Assembly: GCA_963680875.1 (NCBI GenBank)
Contig: OY804575.1
Location: forward strand, 35,127,103-35,191,102
DNA length: 64,000 nucleotides
Direction of reading: 5' to 3'
Source of the DNA: Bathymodiolus brooksi
Lineage: Eukaryota > Mollusca > Bivalvia > Mytilida > Modiolidae
The notes under the pieces are model-generated. The model was not told the origin of the DNA, ran no database searches, and saw nothing but the letters and a program-made list of their open reading frames with translations. Below, piece after piece: positions 1-15,400 of this stretch (the stretch's first letter is position 1; the number at the start of each line of letters is the position of its first letter). A program made the translations under genes and the position numbers.

Positions 1-384
1 TTAGACAGGTTCTGACATCCTGTACAATCTGACACATTTCCTTGGTTCCTTAGTGTGTCAGATTATAGAGGTTCTGACATTCTGTACAATCTGAAACATT
101 TCCTTGGTCCCTTGATGTGTCAGATTAGACAGGTTCTGACATCCTGTACAACCTGACACATTTCCTTGGTCCCTTGGTGTGTCAGATTAGACAGGTTCTG
201 ACATCCTGTACAATCTGACACATTTCCTTGGTCCCTTGGTGTGTCAGATTAGACAGGTTCTGACATCCTGTACAATCTGACACATTTCCTTGGTCCCTTG
301 GTGTGTCAGATTAGACAGGTTCTGACTTCCTGTACAATCTGACACATTTCCTTGGTCCCTTGGTGTGTCAGATTAGACAGGTTC
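1..384. repeat. 62-bp tandem repeat, six copies plus a partial copy
   Basis: Copies begin TTAGACAGGTTCTGACA or a close variant at 1, 63, 125, 187, 249 and 311, an exact 62-bp period. A truncated seventh copy at 373 changes after TTAGACAGGTTC into CCACTGTATATC. Copy 2 is the most diverged (TTATAGAGG). The array runs off the left window edge, so its full size is unknown. It is non-coding and unrelated in sequence to the 36-bp array that starts about 90 bp later. Confidence 0.95.
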
Positions 385-471
385 CACTGTATATCATAAA
401 AATTAAACATGATATGAGATCTTTTGAAGACCTTATCTAACTGACTGGAAAATTTTGCAAGCAATTAACAT

Positions 472-3400
472 TATGTTTTCAGATACTGTCTTGTATTGTC
501 TTGAGTTCTATATGTTTTCTAACACTGTCCAGTATTATGATTTCTGTATAATTTCAGATTCTGTCCAGTATTGTGAGTTCTGTATGTTTTCTGATACTGT
601 CCAGTATTGTGAGTTCTGTATGTTTTCTGATTCTGTCCAGTATTATGAGTTCTGTATGTTTTCAGATTCTGTCCAGTATTGTGAGTTCTGTATGTTTTCA
701 GATACTGTCTTGTATTGTCTTGAGTTCTGTATGTTTTCTGATACTGTCCAGTATTGTGAGTTCTGTATGTTTTCTGATACTGTCCAGTATTGTGAGTTCT
801 GTATGTTTTCTAATACTGTCCAGTATTATGAGTTCTGTATGTTTTCTGATACTGTCCAGTATTGTGAGTTCTGTATGTTTTCTGATACTGTCCAGTATTG
901 TGAGTTCTGTATGTTTTCTGATACTGTCCAGTATTGTGAGTTCTGTATGTTTTCTGATACTGTCCAGTATTGTGAGTTCTGTATGTTTTCTAATACTGTC
1001 CAGTATTATGAGTTCTGTATGTTTTCTGATACTGTCCAGTATTGTGAGTTCTGTATGTTTTCTGATACTGTCCAGTATTGTGAGTTCTGTATGTTTTCAG
1101 ATTCTGTCCAGTATTGTGAGTTCTGTATGTTTTCTGATACTGTTCAGTATTATGAGTTCTGTATGTTTTCTAATACTGTCCAGTATTGTGAGTTCTGTAT
1201 GTTTTCTGATACTGTCCAGTATTGTGAGTTCTGTATGTTTTCTAATACTGTCCAGTATTGTGAGTTCTGTATGTTTTCTGATACTGTTCAGTATTGTGAG
1301 TTCTGTATGTTGTCAGATACTGTCTTGTATTGTCTTGAGTTCTGTATGTTTTCTGATACTGTTCAGTATTGTGAGTTCTGTATGTTTTCTGATACTGTTC
1401 AGTATTGTGAGTTCTGTATGTTTTCTGATACTGTCCAGTATTATGATTTCTGTATAATTTCAGATTCTGTCCAGTATTGTGAGTTCTGTATGTTTTCTAA
1501 TACTGTCCAGTATTGTGAGTTCTGTATGTTTTCTGATACTGTCCAGTATTATGAGTTCTGTATGTTTTCTAATACTGTCCAGTATTGTGAGTTCTGTATG
1601 TTTTCTGATACTGTCCAGTATTGTGAGTTCTGTATGTTTTCTGATACTGTCCAGTATTATGATTTCTGTATGTTTTCTGATACTGTTCAGTATTATGAGT
1701 TCTGTATGTTTTCTAATACTGTCCAGTATTGTGAGTTCTGTATGTTTTCTGATACTGTCCAGTATTATGAGTTCTGTATGTTTTCTGATACTGTCTAGTA
1801 TTGTGAGTTCTGTATGTTTTCTGATACTGTCCAGTATTGTGAGTTCTGTATGTTTTCTGATACTGTCCAGTATTATGAGTTCTGTATGTTTTCTGATACT
1901 GTCCAGTATTATGAGTTCTGTATGTTTTCTAATACTGTCCAGTATTGTGAGTTCTGTATGTTTTCTGATACTGTCCAGTATTGTGAGTTCTGTATGTTTT
2001 CTGATACTGTTCAGTATTGTGAGTTCTGTATGTTTTCAGATACTGTCTTGTATTGTCTTGAGTTTTGTATGTTTTCTGATACTGTCCAGTATTGTGAGTT
2101 CTGTATGTTTTCTGATACTGTCCAGTATTGTGAGTTTTGTATGTTTTCTAATACTGTCCAGTATTATGAGTTCTGTATGTTTTCTGATACTGTCCAGTAT
2201 TGTGAGTTCTGTATGTTTTCTGATTCTGTCCAGTATTGTGAGTTCTGTATGTTTTCAGATTCTGTCCAGTATTGTGAGTTCTGTATATTTTCTGATACTG
2301 TTCAGTATTATGAGTTCTGTATGTTTTCTAATACTGTCCAGTATTGTGAGTTCTGTATGTTTTCTGATACTGTCCAGTATTGTGAGTTCTGTATGTTTTC
2401 TAATACTGTCCAGTATTGTGAGTTCTGTATGTTTTCTGATACTGTCCAGTATTGTGAGTTCTGTATGTTTTCTAATACTGTCCAGTATTGTGAGTTCTGT
2501 ATGTTTTCTGATACTGTCCAGTATTATGAGTTCTGTATGTTTTCTGATACTGTCTAGTATTGTGAGTTCTGTATGTTTTCTGATACTGTCCAGTATTGTG
2601 AGTTCTGTATGTTTTCTGATACTGTCCAGTATTATGAGTTCTGTATGTTTTCTGATACTGTCCAGTATTATGAGTTCTGTATGTTTTCTAATACTGTCCA
2701 GTATTGTGAGTTCTGTATGTTTTCTGATACTGTCCAGTATTGTGAGTTCTGTATGTTTTCTGATACTGTTCAGTATTGTGAGTTCTGTATGTTTTCAGAT
2801 ACTGTCTTGTATTGTCTTGAGTTTTGTATGTTTTCTGATACTGTCCAGTATTGTGAGTTCTGTATGTTTTCTGATACTGTCCAGTATTGTGAGTTTTGTA
2901 TGTTTTCTAATACTGTCCAGTATTATGAGTTCTGTATGTTTTCTGATACTGTCCAGTATTGTGAGTTCTGTATGTTTTCTGATTCTGTCCAGTATTGTGA
3001 GTTCTGTATGTTTTCAGATTCTGTCCAGTATTGTGAGTTCTGTATATTTTCTGATACTGTTCAGTATTATGAGTTCTGTATGTTTTCTAATACTGTCCAG
3101 TATTGTGAGTTCTGTATGTTTTCTGATACTGTCCAGTATTGTGAGTTCTGTATGTTTTCTAATACTGTCCAGTATTGTGAGTTCTGTATGTTTTCTGATA
3201 CTGTCCAGTATTGTGAGTTCTGTATGTTTTCTGATACTGTTCAGTATTGTGAGTTCTGTATGTTTTCAGATACTGTCTTGTATTGTCTTGAGTTCTGTAT
3301 GTTTTCTGATACTGTTCAGTATTGTGAGTTCTGTATGTTTTCTGATACTGTTCAGTATTGTGAGTTCTGTATGTTTTCAGATACTGTCTTGTATTGTCTT

Positions 3401-6400
3401 GAGTTCTGTATGTTTTCTGATACTGTCCAGTATTGTGAGTTCTGTATGTTTTCTGATACTGTCCAGTATTGTGAGTTCTGTATGTTTTCTGATACTGTCC
3501 AGTATTGTGAGTTCTGTATGTTTTCTAATACTGTCCAGTATTATGAGTTCTGTATGTTTTCTGATACTGTTCAGTATTGTGAGTTCTGTATGTTTTCTGA
3601 TACTGTCCAGTATTGTGAGTTCTGTATGTTTTCTGATACTGTCCTGTATTGTGAGTTCTGTATGTTTTCTGATACTGTTCAGTATTATGAGTTCTGTATG
3701 TTTTCTAATACTGTCCAGTATTATGATTTCTGTATAATTTCAGATTCTGTCCAGTATTGTGAGTTCTGTATGTTTTCTGATACTGTCCAGTATTGTGAGT
3801 TCTGTATGTTTTCTGATACTGTCCAGTATTATGAGTTCTGTATGTTTTCTAATACTGTCCAGTATTGTGAGTTCTGTATGTTTTCTGATACTGTCCAGTA
3901 TTGTGAGTTTTGTATGTTTTCTGATACTGTCCAGTATTGTGAGTTCTGTATGTTTTCTGATACTGTCCAGTTTTGTGAGTTCTGTATAATTTCAGATTCT
4001 GTTCAGTATTGTGAGTTCTGTATGTTTTCTGATACTGTCCAGTATTTTGAGTTCTGTATGTTTTCTGATACTGTCCAGTATTGTGAGTTCTGTATGTTTT
4101 CTGATACTGTTCAGTATTATGAGTTCTGTATGTTTTCTAATACTGTCCAGTATTATGAGTTCTGTATGTTTTCTAATACTGTCCAGTATTGTGAGTTCTG
4201 TATGTTTTCTGATACTGTTCAGTATTATGAGTTCTGTATGTTTTCTAATACTGTCCAGTATTATGATTTCTGTATAATTTCAGATTCTGTCCAGTATTGT
4301 GAGTTCTGTATATTTTCTGATACTGTTCAGTATTATGAGTTCTGTATGTTTTCTAATACTGTCCAGTATTGTGAGTTCTGTATGTTTTCTGATACTGTCC
4401 AGTATTGTGAGTTCTGTATGTTTTCTAATACTGTCCAGTATTGTGAGTTCTGTATGTTTTCTGATACTGTCCAGTATTGTGAGTTCTGTATGTTTTCTGA
4501 TACTGTTCAGTATTGTGAGTTCTGTATGTTTTCAGATACTGTCTTGTATTGTCTTGAGTTCTGTATGTTTTCTGATACTGTTCAGTATTGTGAGTTCTGT
4601 ATGTTTTCTGATACTGTTCAGTATTGTGAGTTCTGTATGTTTTCAGATACTGTCTTGTATTGTCTTGAGTTCTGTATGTTTTCTGATACTGTCCAGTATT
4701 GTGAGTTCTGTATGTTTTCTGATACTGTCCAGTATTGTGAGTTCTGTATGTTTTCTGATACTGTCCAGTATTGTGAGTTCTGTATGTTTTCTAATACTGT
4801 CCAGTATTATGAGTTCTGTATGTTTTCTGATACTGTTCAGTATTGTGAGTTCTGTATGTTTTCTGATACTGTCCAGTATTGTGAGTTCTGTATGTTTTCT
4901 GATACTGTCCTGTATTGTGAGTTCTGTATGTTTTCTGATACTGTTCAGTATTATGAGTTCTGTATGTTTTCTAATACTGTCCAGTATTATGATTTCTGTA
5001 TAATTTCAGATTCTGTCCAGTATTGTGAGTTCTGTATGTTTTCTGATACTGTCCAGTATTGTGAGTTCTGTATGTTTTCTGATACTGTCCAGTATTATGA
5101 GTTCTGTATGTTTTCTAATACTGTCCAGTATTGTGAGTTCTGTATGTTTTCTAATACTGTCCAGTATTATGATTTCTGTATAATTTCAGATTCTGTCCAG
5201 TATTGTGAGTTCTGTATGTTTTCTAATACTGTCCAGTATTGTGAGTTCTGTATGTTTTCTGATACTGTCCAGTATTATGAGTTCTGTATGTTTTCTAATA
5301 CTGTCCAGTATTGTGAGTTCTGTATGTTTTCTGATACTGTCCAGTATTGTGAGTTCTGTATGTTTTCTGATACTGTCCAGTATTATGATTTCTGTATGTT
5401 TTCTGATACTGTTCAGTATTATGAGTTCTGTATGTTTTCTAATACTGTCCAGTATTGTGAGTTCTGTATGTTTTCTGATACTGTCCAGTATTATGAGTTC
5501 TGTATGTTTTCTGATACTGTCTAGTATTGTGAGTTCTGTATGTTTTCTGATACTGTCCAGTATTGTGAGTTCTGTATGTTTTCTGATACTGTCCAGTATT
5601 ATGAGTTCTGTATGTTTTCTGATACTGTCCAGTATTATGAGTTCTGTATGTTTTCTAATACTGTCCAGTATTGTGAGTTCTGTATGTTTTCTGATACTGT
5701 CCAGTATTGTGAGTTCTGTATGTTTTCTGATACTGTTCAGTATTGTGAGTTCTGTATGTTTTCAGATACTGTCTTGTATTGTCTTGAGTTTTGTATGTTT
5801 TCTGATACTGTCCAGTATTGTGAGTTCTGTATGTTTTCTGATACTGTCCAGTATTGTGAGTTTTGTATGTTTTCTAATACTGTCCAGTATTATGAGTTCT
5901 GTATGTTTTCTGATACTGTCCAGTATTGTGAGTTCTGTATGTTTTCTGATTCTGTCCAGTATTGTGAGTTCTGTATGTTTTCAGATTCTGTCCAGTATTG
6001 TGATTTCTGTATGTTTTCTGATACTGTTCAGTATTATGAGTTCTGTATGTTTTCTAATACTGTCCAGTATTGTGAGTTCTGTATGTTTTCTGATACTGTC
6101 CAGTATTATGAGTTCTGTATGTTTTCTGATACTGTCTAGTATTGTGAGTTCTGTATGTTTTCTGATACTGTCCAGTATTGTGAGTTCTGTATGTTTTCTG
6201 ATACTGTCCAGTATTATGAGTTCTGTATGTTTTCTGATACTGTCCAGTATTATGAGTTCTGTATGTTTTCTAATACTGTCCAGTATTGTGAGTTCTGTAT
6301 GTTTTCTGATACTGTCCAGTATTGTGAGTTCTGTATGTTTTCTGATACTGTTCAGTATTGTGAGTTCTGTATGTTTTCAGATACTGTCTTGTATTGTCTT

Positions 6401-9400
6401 GAGTTTTGTATGTTTTCTGATACTGTCCAGTATTGTGAGTTCTGTATGTTTTCTGATACTGTCCAGTATTGTGAGTTTTGTATGTTTTCTAATACTGTCC
6501 AGTATTATGAGTTCTGTATGTTTTCTGATACTGTCCAGTATTGTGAGTTCTGTATGTTTTCTGATTCTGTCCAGTATTGTGAGTTCTGTATGTTTTCAGA
6601 TTCTGTCCAGTATTGTGAGTTCTGTATATTTTCTGATACTGTTCAGTATTATGAGTTCTGTATGTTTTCTAATACTGTCCAGTATTGTGAGTTCTGTATG
6701 TTTTCTGATACTGTCCAGTATTGTGAGTTCTGTATGTTTTCTAATACTGTCCAGTATTGTGAGTTCTGTATGTTTTCTGATACTGTCCAGTATTGTGAGT
6801 TCTGTATGTTTTCTGATACTGTTCAGTATTGTGAGTTCTGTATGTTTTCAGATACTGTCTTGTATTGTCTTGAGTTCTGTATGTTTTCTGATACTGTTCA
6901 GTATTGTGAGTTCTGTATGTTTTCTGATACTGTTCAGTATTGTGAGTTCTGTATGTTTTCAGATACTGTCTTGTATTGTCTTGAGTTCTGTATGTTTTCT
7001 GATACTGTCCAGTATTGTGAGTTCTGTATGTTTTCTGATACTGTCCAGTATTGTGAGTTCTGTATGTTTTCTGATACTGTCCAGTATTGTGAGTTCTGTA
7101 TGTTTTCTAATACTGTCCAGTATTATGAGTTCTGTATGTTTTCTGATACTGTTCAGTATTGTGAGTTCTGTATGTTTTCTGATACTGTCCAGTATTGTGA
7201 GTTCTGTATGTTTTCTGATACTGTCCTGTATTGTGAGTTCTGTATGTTTTCTGATACTGTTCAGTATTATGAGTTCTGTATGTTTTCTAATACTGTCCAG
7301 TATTATGATTTCTGTATAATTTCAGATTCTGTCCAGTATTGTGAGTTCTGTATGTTTTCTGATACTGTCCAGTATTGTGAGTTCTGTATGTTTTCTGATA
7401 CTGTCCAGTATTATGAGTTCTGTATGTTTTCTAATACTGTCCAGTATTGTGAGTTCTGTATGTTTTCTGATACTGTCCAGTATTGTGAGTTTTGTATGTT
7501 TTCTGATACTGTCCAGTATTGTGAGTTCTGTATGTTTTCTGATACTGTCCAGTTTTGTGAGTTCTGTATAATTTCAGATTCTGTTCAGTATTGTGAGTTC
7601 TGTATGTTTTCTGATACTGTCCAGTATTTTGAGTTCTGTATGTTTTCTGATACTGTCCAGTATTGTGAGTTCTGTATGTTTTCTGATACTGTTCAGTATT
7701 ATGAGTTCTGTATGTTTTCTAATACTGTCCAGTATTATGAGTTCTGTATGTTTTCTAATACTGTCCAGTATTGTGAGTTCTGTATGTTTTCTGATACTGT
7801 TCAGTATTATGAGTTCTGTATGTTTTCTAATACTGTCCAGTATTATGATTTCTGTATAATTTCAGATTCTGTCCAGTATTGTGAGTTCTGTATATTTTCT
7901 GATACTGTTCAGTATTATGAGTTCTGTATGTTTTCTAATACTGTCCAGTATTGTGAGTTCTGTATGTTTTCTGATACTGTCCAGTATTGTGAGTTCTGTA
8001 TGTTTTCTAATACTGTCCAGTATTGTGAGTTCTGTATGTTTTCTGATACTGTCCAGTATTGTGAGTTCTGTATGTTTTCTGATACTGTTCAGTATTGTGA
8101 GTTCTGTATGTTTTCAGATACTGTCTTGTATTGTCTTGAGTTCTGTATGTTTTCTGATACTGTCCAGTATTGTGAGTTCTGTATGTTTTCTGATACTGTC
8201 CAGTATTGTGAGTTCTGTATGTTTTCTGATACTGTCCAGTATTGTGAGTTCTGTATGTTTTCTAATACTGTCCAGTATTATGAGTTCTGTATGTTTTCTG
8301 ATACTGTTCAGTATTGTGAGTTCTGTATGTTTTCTGATACTGTCCAGTATTGTGAGTTCTGTATGTTTTCTGATACTGTCCTGTATTGTGAGTTCTGTAT
8401 GTTTTCTGATACTGTTCAGTATTATGAGTTCTGTATGTTTTCTAATACTGTCCAGTATTATGATTTCTGTATAATTTCAGATTCTGTCCAGTATTGTGAG
8501 TTCTGTATGTTTTCTGATACTGTCCAGTATTGTGAGTTCTGTATGTTTTCTGATTCTGTCCAGTATTGTGAGTTCTGTATGTTTTCAGATTCTGTCCAGT
8601 ATTGTGAGTTCTGTATATTTTCTGATACTGTTCAGTATTATGAGTTCTGTATGTTTTCTAATACTGTCCAGTATTGTGAGTTCTGTATGTTTTCTGATAC
8701 TGTCCAGTATTATGAGTTCTGTATGTTTTCTAATACTGTCCAGTATTGTGAGTTCTGTATGTTTTCTGATACTGTCCAGTATTGTGAGTTCTGTATGTTT
8801 TCTGATACTGTCCAGTATTATGATTTCTGTATGTTTTCTGATACTGTTCAGTATTATGAGTTCTGTATGTTTTCTAATACTGTCCAGTATTGTGAGTTCT
8901 GTATAATTTCAGATTCTGTTCAGTATTGTGAGTTCTGTATGTTTTCTAATACTGTCCAGTATTGTGAGTTCTGTATGTTTTCTGATACTGTCCAGTATTG
9001 TGAGTTCTGTATGTTTTCTGATACTGTCCAGTATTATGATTTCTGTATAATTTCAGATTCTGTCCAGTATTGTGAGTTCTGTATGTTTTCTAATACTGTC
9101 CAGTATTGTGAGTTCTGTATGTTTTCTGATACTGTCCAGTATTATGAGTTCTGTATGTTTTCTAATACTGTCCAGTATTGTGAGTTCTGTATGTTTTCTG
9201 ATACTGTCCAGTATTGTGAGTTCTGTATGTTTTCTGATACTGTCCAGTATTATGATTTCTGTATGTTTTCTGATACTGTTCAGTATTATGAGTTCTGTAT
9301 GTTTTCTAATACTGTCCAGTATTGTGAGTTCTGTATGTTTTCTGATACTGTCCAGTATTATGAGTTCTGTATGTTTTCTGATACTGTCTAGTATTGTGAG

Positions 9401-12400
9401 TTCTGTATGTTTTCTGATACTGTCCAGTATTGTGAGTTCTGTATGTTTTCTGATACTGTCCAGTATTATGAGTTCTGTATGTTTTCTGATACTGTCCAGT
9501 ATTATGAGTTCTGTATGTTTTCTAATACTGTCCAGTATTGTGAGTTCTGTATGTTTTCTGATACTGTCCAGTATTGTGAGTTCTGTATGTTTTCTGATAC
9601 TGTTCAGTATTGTGAGTTCTGTATGTTTTCAGATACTGTCTTGTATTGTCTTGAGTTTTGTATGTTTTCTGATACTGTCCAGTATTGTGAGTTCTGTATG
9701 TTTTCTGATACTGTCCAGTATTGTGAGTTTTGTATGTTTTCTAATACTGTCCAGTATTATGAGTTCTGTATGTTTTCTGATACTGTCCAGTATTGTGAGT
9801 TCTGTATGTTTTCTGATTCTGTCCAGTATTGTGAGTTCTGTATGTTTTCAGATTCTGTCCAGTATTGTGAGTTCTGTATATTTTCTGATACTGTTCAGTA
9901 TTATGAGTTCTGTATGTTTTCTAATACTGTCCAGTATTGTGAGTTCTGTATGTTTTCTGATACTGTCCAGTATTATGAGTTCTGTATGTTTTCTAATACT
10001 GTCCAGTATTGTGAGTTCTGTATGTTTTCTGATACTGTCCAGTATTGTGAGTTCTGTATGTTTTCTGATACTGTCCAGTATTATGATTTCTGTATGTTTT
10101 CTGATACTGTTCAGTATTATGAGTTCTGTATGTTTTCTAATACTGTCCAGTATTGTGAGTTCTGTATGTTTTCTGATACTGTCCAGTATTATGAGTTCTG
10201 TATGTTTTCTGATACTGTCTAGTATTGTGAGTTCTGTATGTTTTCTGATACTGTCCAGTATTGTGAGTTCTGTATGTTTTCTGATACTGTCCAGTATTAT
10301 GAGTTCTGTATGTTTTCTGATACTGTCCAGTATTATGAGTTCTGTATGTTTTCTAATACTGTCCAGTATTGTGAGTTCTGTATGTTTTCTGATACTGTCC
10401 AGTATTGTGAGTTCTGTATGTTTTCTGATACTGTTCAGTATTGTGAGTTCTGTATGTTTTCAGATACTGTCTTGTATTGTCTTGAGTTTTGTATGTTTTC
10501 TGATACTGTCCAGTATTGTGAGTTCTGTATGTTTTCTGATACTGTCCAGTATTGTGAGTTTTGTATGTTTTCTAATACTGTCCAGTATTATGAGTTCTGT
10601 ATGTTTTCTGATACTGTCCAGTATTGTGAGTTCTGTATGTTTTCTGATTCTGTCCAGTATTGTGAGTTCTGTATGTTTTCAGATTCTGTCCAGTATTGTG
10701 AGTTCTGTATATTTTCTGATACTGTTCAGTATTATGAGTTCTGTATGTTTTCTAATACTGTCCAGTATTGTGAGTTCTGTATGTTTTCTGATACTGTCCA
10801 GTATTGTGAGTTCTGTATGTTTTCTAATACTGTCCAGTATTGTGAGTTCTGTATGTTTTCTGATACTGTCCAGTATTGTGAGTTCTGTATGTTTTCTGAT
10901 ACTGTTCAGTATTGTGAGTTCTGTATGTTTTCAGATACTGTCTTGTATTGTCTTGAGTTCTGTATGTTTTCTGATACTGTTCAGTATTGTGAGTTCTGTA
11001 TGTTTTCTGATACTGTTCAGTATTGTGAGTTCTGTATGTTTTCAGATACTGTCTTGTATTGTCTTGAGTTCTGTATGTTTTCTGATACTGTCCAGTATTG
11101 TGAGTTCTGTATGTTTTCTGATACTGTCCAGTATTGTGAGTTCTGTATGTTTTCTGATACTGTCCAGTATTGTGAGTTCTGTATGTTTTCTAATACTGTC
11201 CAGTATTATGAGTTCTGTATGTTTTCTGATACTGTTCAGTATTGTGAGTTCTGTATGTTTTCTGATACTGTCCAGTATTGTGAGTTCTGTATGTTTTCTG
11301 ATACTGTCCTGTATTGTGAGTTCTGTATGTTTTCTGATACTGTTCAGTATTATGAGTTCTGTATGTTTTCTAATACTGTCCAGTATTATGATTTCTGTAT
11401 AATTTCAGATTCTGTCCAGTATTGTGAGTTCTGTATGTTTTCTGATACTGTCCAGTATTGTGAGTTCTGTATGTTTTCTGATACTGTCCAGTATTATGAG
11501 TTCTGTATGTTTTCTAATACTGTCCAGTATTGTGAGTTCTGTATGTTTTCTGATACTGTCCAGTATTGTGAGTTTTGTATGTTTTCTGATACTGTCCAGT
11601 ATTGTGAGTTCTGTATGTTTTCTGATACTGTCCAGTTTTGTGAGTTCTGTATAATTTCAGATTCTGTTCAGTATTGTGAGTTCTGTATGTTTTCTGATAC
11701 TGTCCAGTATTTTGAGTTCTGTATGTTTTCTGATACTGTCCAGTATTGTGAGTTCTGTATGTTTTCTGATACTGTTCAGTATTATGAGTTCTGTATGTTT
11801 TCTAATACTGTCCAGTATTATGAGTTCTGTATGTTTTCTAATACTGTCCAGTATTGTGAGTTCTGTATGTTTTCTGATACTGTTCAGTATTATGAGTTCT
11901 GTATGTTTTCTAATACTGTCCAGTATTATGATTTCTGTATAATTTCAGATTCTGTCCAGTATTGTGAGTTCTGTATATTTTCTGATACTGTTCAGTATTA
12001 TGAGTTCTGTATGTTTTCTAATACTGTCCAGTATTGTGAGTTCTGTATGTTTTCTGATACTGTCCAGTATTGTGAGTTCTGTATGTTTTCTAATACTGTC
12101 CAGTATTGTGAGTTCTGTATGTTTTCTGATACTGTCCAGTATTGTGAGTTCTGTATGTTTTCTGATACTGTTCAGTATTGTGAGTTCTGTATGTTTTCAG
12201 ATACTGTCTTGTATTGTCTTGAGTTCTGTATGTTTTCTGATACTGTTCAGTATTGTGAGTTCTGTATGTTTTCTGATACTGTTCAGTATTGTGAGTTCTG
12301 TATGTTTTCAGATACTGTCTTGTATTGTCTTGAGTTCTGTATGTTTTCTGATACTGTCCAGTATTGTGAGTTCTGTATGTTTTCTGATACTGTCCAGTAT

Positions 12401-15400
12401 TGTGAGTTCTGTATGTTTTCTGATACTGTTCAGTATTGTGAGTTCTGTATGTTTTCTGATACTGTCCAGTATTGTGAGTTCTGTATGTTTTCTAATACTG
12501 TCCAGTATTATGATTTCTGTATAATTTCAGATTCTGTCCAGTATTGTGAGTTCTGTATGTTTTCTGATACTGTCCAGTATTGTGAGTTCTGTATGTTTTC
12601 TGATACTGTCCAGTATTATGAGTTCTGTATGTTTTCTAATACTGTCCAGTATTGTGAGTTCTGTATGTTTTCTAATACTGTCCAGTATTATGATTTCTGT
12701 ATAATTTCAGATTCTGTCCAGTATTGTGAGTTCTGTATGTTTTCTAATACTGTCCAGTATTGTGAGTTCTGTATGTTTTCTGATACTGTCCAGTATTATG
12801 AGTTCTGTATGTTTTCTAATACTGTCCAGTATTGTGAGTTCTGTATGTTTTCTGATACTGTCCAGTATTGTGAGTTCTGTATGTTTTCTGATACTGTCCA
12901 GTATTATGATTTCTGTATGTTTTCTGATACTGTTCAGTATTATGAGTTCTGTATGTTTTCTAATACTGTCCAGTATTGTGAGTTCTGTATGTTTTCTGAT
13001 ACTGTCCAGTATTATGAGTTCTCTATGTTTTCTGATACTGTCTAGTATTGTGAGTTCTGTATGTTTTCTGATACTGTCCAGTATTGTGAGTTCTGTATGT
13101 TTTCTGATACTGTCCAGTATTATGAGTTCTGTATGTTTTCTGATACTGTCCAGTATTATGAGTTCTGTATGTTTTCTAATACTGTCCAGTATTGTGAGTT
13201 CTGTATGTTTTCTGATACTGTCCAGTATTGTGAGTTCTGTATGTTTTCTGATACTGTTCAGTATTGTGAGTTCTGTATGTTTTCAGATACTGTCTTGTAT
13301 TGTCTTGAGTTTTGTATGTTTTCTGATACTGTCCAGTATTGTGAGTTCTGTATGTTTTCTGATACTGTCCAGTATTGTGAGTTTTGTATGTTTTCTAATA
13401 CTGTCCAGTATTATGAGTTCTGTATGTTTTCTGATACTGTCCAGTATTGTGAGTTCTGTATGTTTTCTGATTCTGTCCAGTATTGTGAGTTCTGTATGTT
13501 TTCAGATTCTGTCCAGTATTGTGAGTTCTGTATATTTTCTGATACTGTTCAGTATTATGAGTTCTGTATGTTTTCTAATACTGTCCAGTATTGTGAGTTC
13601 TGTATGTTTTCTGATACTGTCCAGTATTGTGAGTTCTGTATGTTTTCTAATACTGTCCAGTATTGTGAGTTCTGTATGTTTTCTGATACTGTCCAGTATT
13701 GTGAGTTCTGTATGTTTTCTGATACTGTTCAGTATTGTGAGTTCTGTATGTTTTCAGATACTGTCTTGTATTGTCTTGAGTTCTGTATGTTTTCTGATAC
13801 TGTTCAGTATTGTGAGTTCTGTATGTTTTCTGATGCTGTTCAGTATTGTGAGTTCTGTATGTTTTCAGATACTGTCTTGTATTGTCTTGAGTTCTGTATG
13901 TTTTCTGATACTGTCCAGTATTGTGAGTTCTGTATGTTTTCTGATACTGTCCAGTATTGTGAGTTCTGTATGTTTTCTGATACTGTCCAGTATTGTGAGT
14001 TCTGTATGTTTTCTAATACTGTCCAGTATTATGAGTTCTGTATGTTTTCTGATACTGTTCAGTATTGTGAGTTCTGTATGTTTTCTGATACTGTCCAGTA
14101 TTGTGAGTTCTGTATGTTTTCTGATACTGTCCTGTATTGTGAGTTCTGTATGTTTTCTGATACTGTTCAGTATTATGAGTTCTGTATGTTTTCTAATACT
14201 GTCCAGTATTATGATTTCTGTATAATTTCAGATTCTGTCCAGTATTGTGAGTTCTGTATGTTTTCTGATACTGTCCAGTATTGTGAGTTCTGTATGTTTT
14301 CTGATACTGTCCAGTATTATGAGTTCTGTATGTTTTCTAATACTGTCCAGTATTGTGAGTTCTGTATGTTTTCTGATACTGTCCAGTATTGTGAGTTTTG
14401 TATGTTTTCTGATACTGTCCAGTATTGTGAGTTCTGTATGTTTTCTGATACTGTCCAGTTTTGTGAGTTCTGTATAATTTCAGATTCTGTTCAGTATTGT
14501 GAGTTCTGTATGTTTTCTGATACTGTCCAGTATTTTGAGTTCTGTATGTTTTCTGATACTGTCCAGTATTGTGAGTTCTGTATGTTTTCTGATACTGTTC
14601 AGTATTATGAGTTCTGTATGTTTTCTAATACTGTCCAGTATTATGAGTTCTGTATGTTTTCTAATACTGTCCAGTATTGTGAGTTCTGTATGTTTTCTGA
14701 TACTGTTCAGTATTATGAGTTCTGTATGTTTTCTAATACTGTCCAGTATTATGATTTCTGTATAATTTCAGATTCTGTCCAGTATTGTGAGTTCTGTATA
14801 TTTTCTGATACTGTTCAGTATTATGAGTTCTGTATGTTTTCTAATACTGTCCAGTATTGTGAGTTCTGTATGTTTTCTGATACTGTCCAGTATTGTGAGT
14901 TCTGTATGTTTTCTAATACTGTCCAGTATTGTGAGTTCTGTATGTTTTCTGATACTGTCCAGTATTGTGAGTTCTGTATGTTTTCTGATACTGTTCAGTA
15001 TTGTGAGTTCTGTATGTTTTCAGATACTGTCTTGTATTGTCTTGAGTTCTGTATGTTTTCTGATACTGTTCAGTATTGTGAGTTCTGTATGTTTTCTGAT
15101 ACTGTTCAGTATTGTGAGTTCTGTATGTTTTCAGATACTGTCTTGTATTGTCTTGAGTTCTGTATGTTTTCTGATACTGTCCAGTATTGTGAGTTCTGTA
15201 TGTTTTCTGATACTGTCCAGTATTGTGAGTTCTGTATGTTTTCTGATACTGTCCAGTATTGTGAGTTCTGTATGTTTTCTAATACTGTCCAGTATTATGA
15301 GTTCTGTATGTTTTCTGATACTGTTCAGTATTGTGAGTTCTGTATGTTTTCTGATACTGTCCAGTATTGTGAGTTCTGTATGTTTTCTGATACTGTCCTG

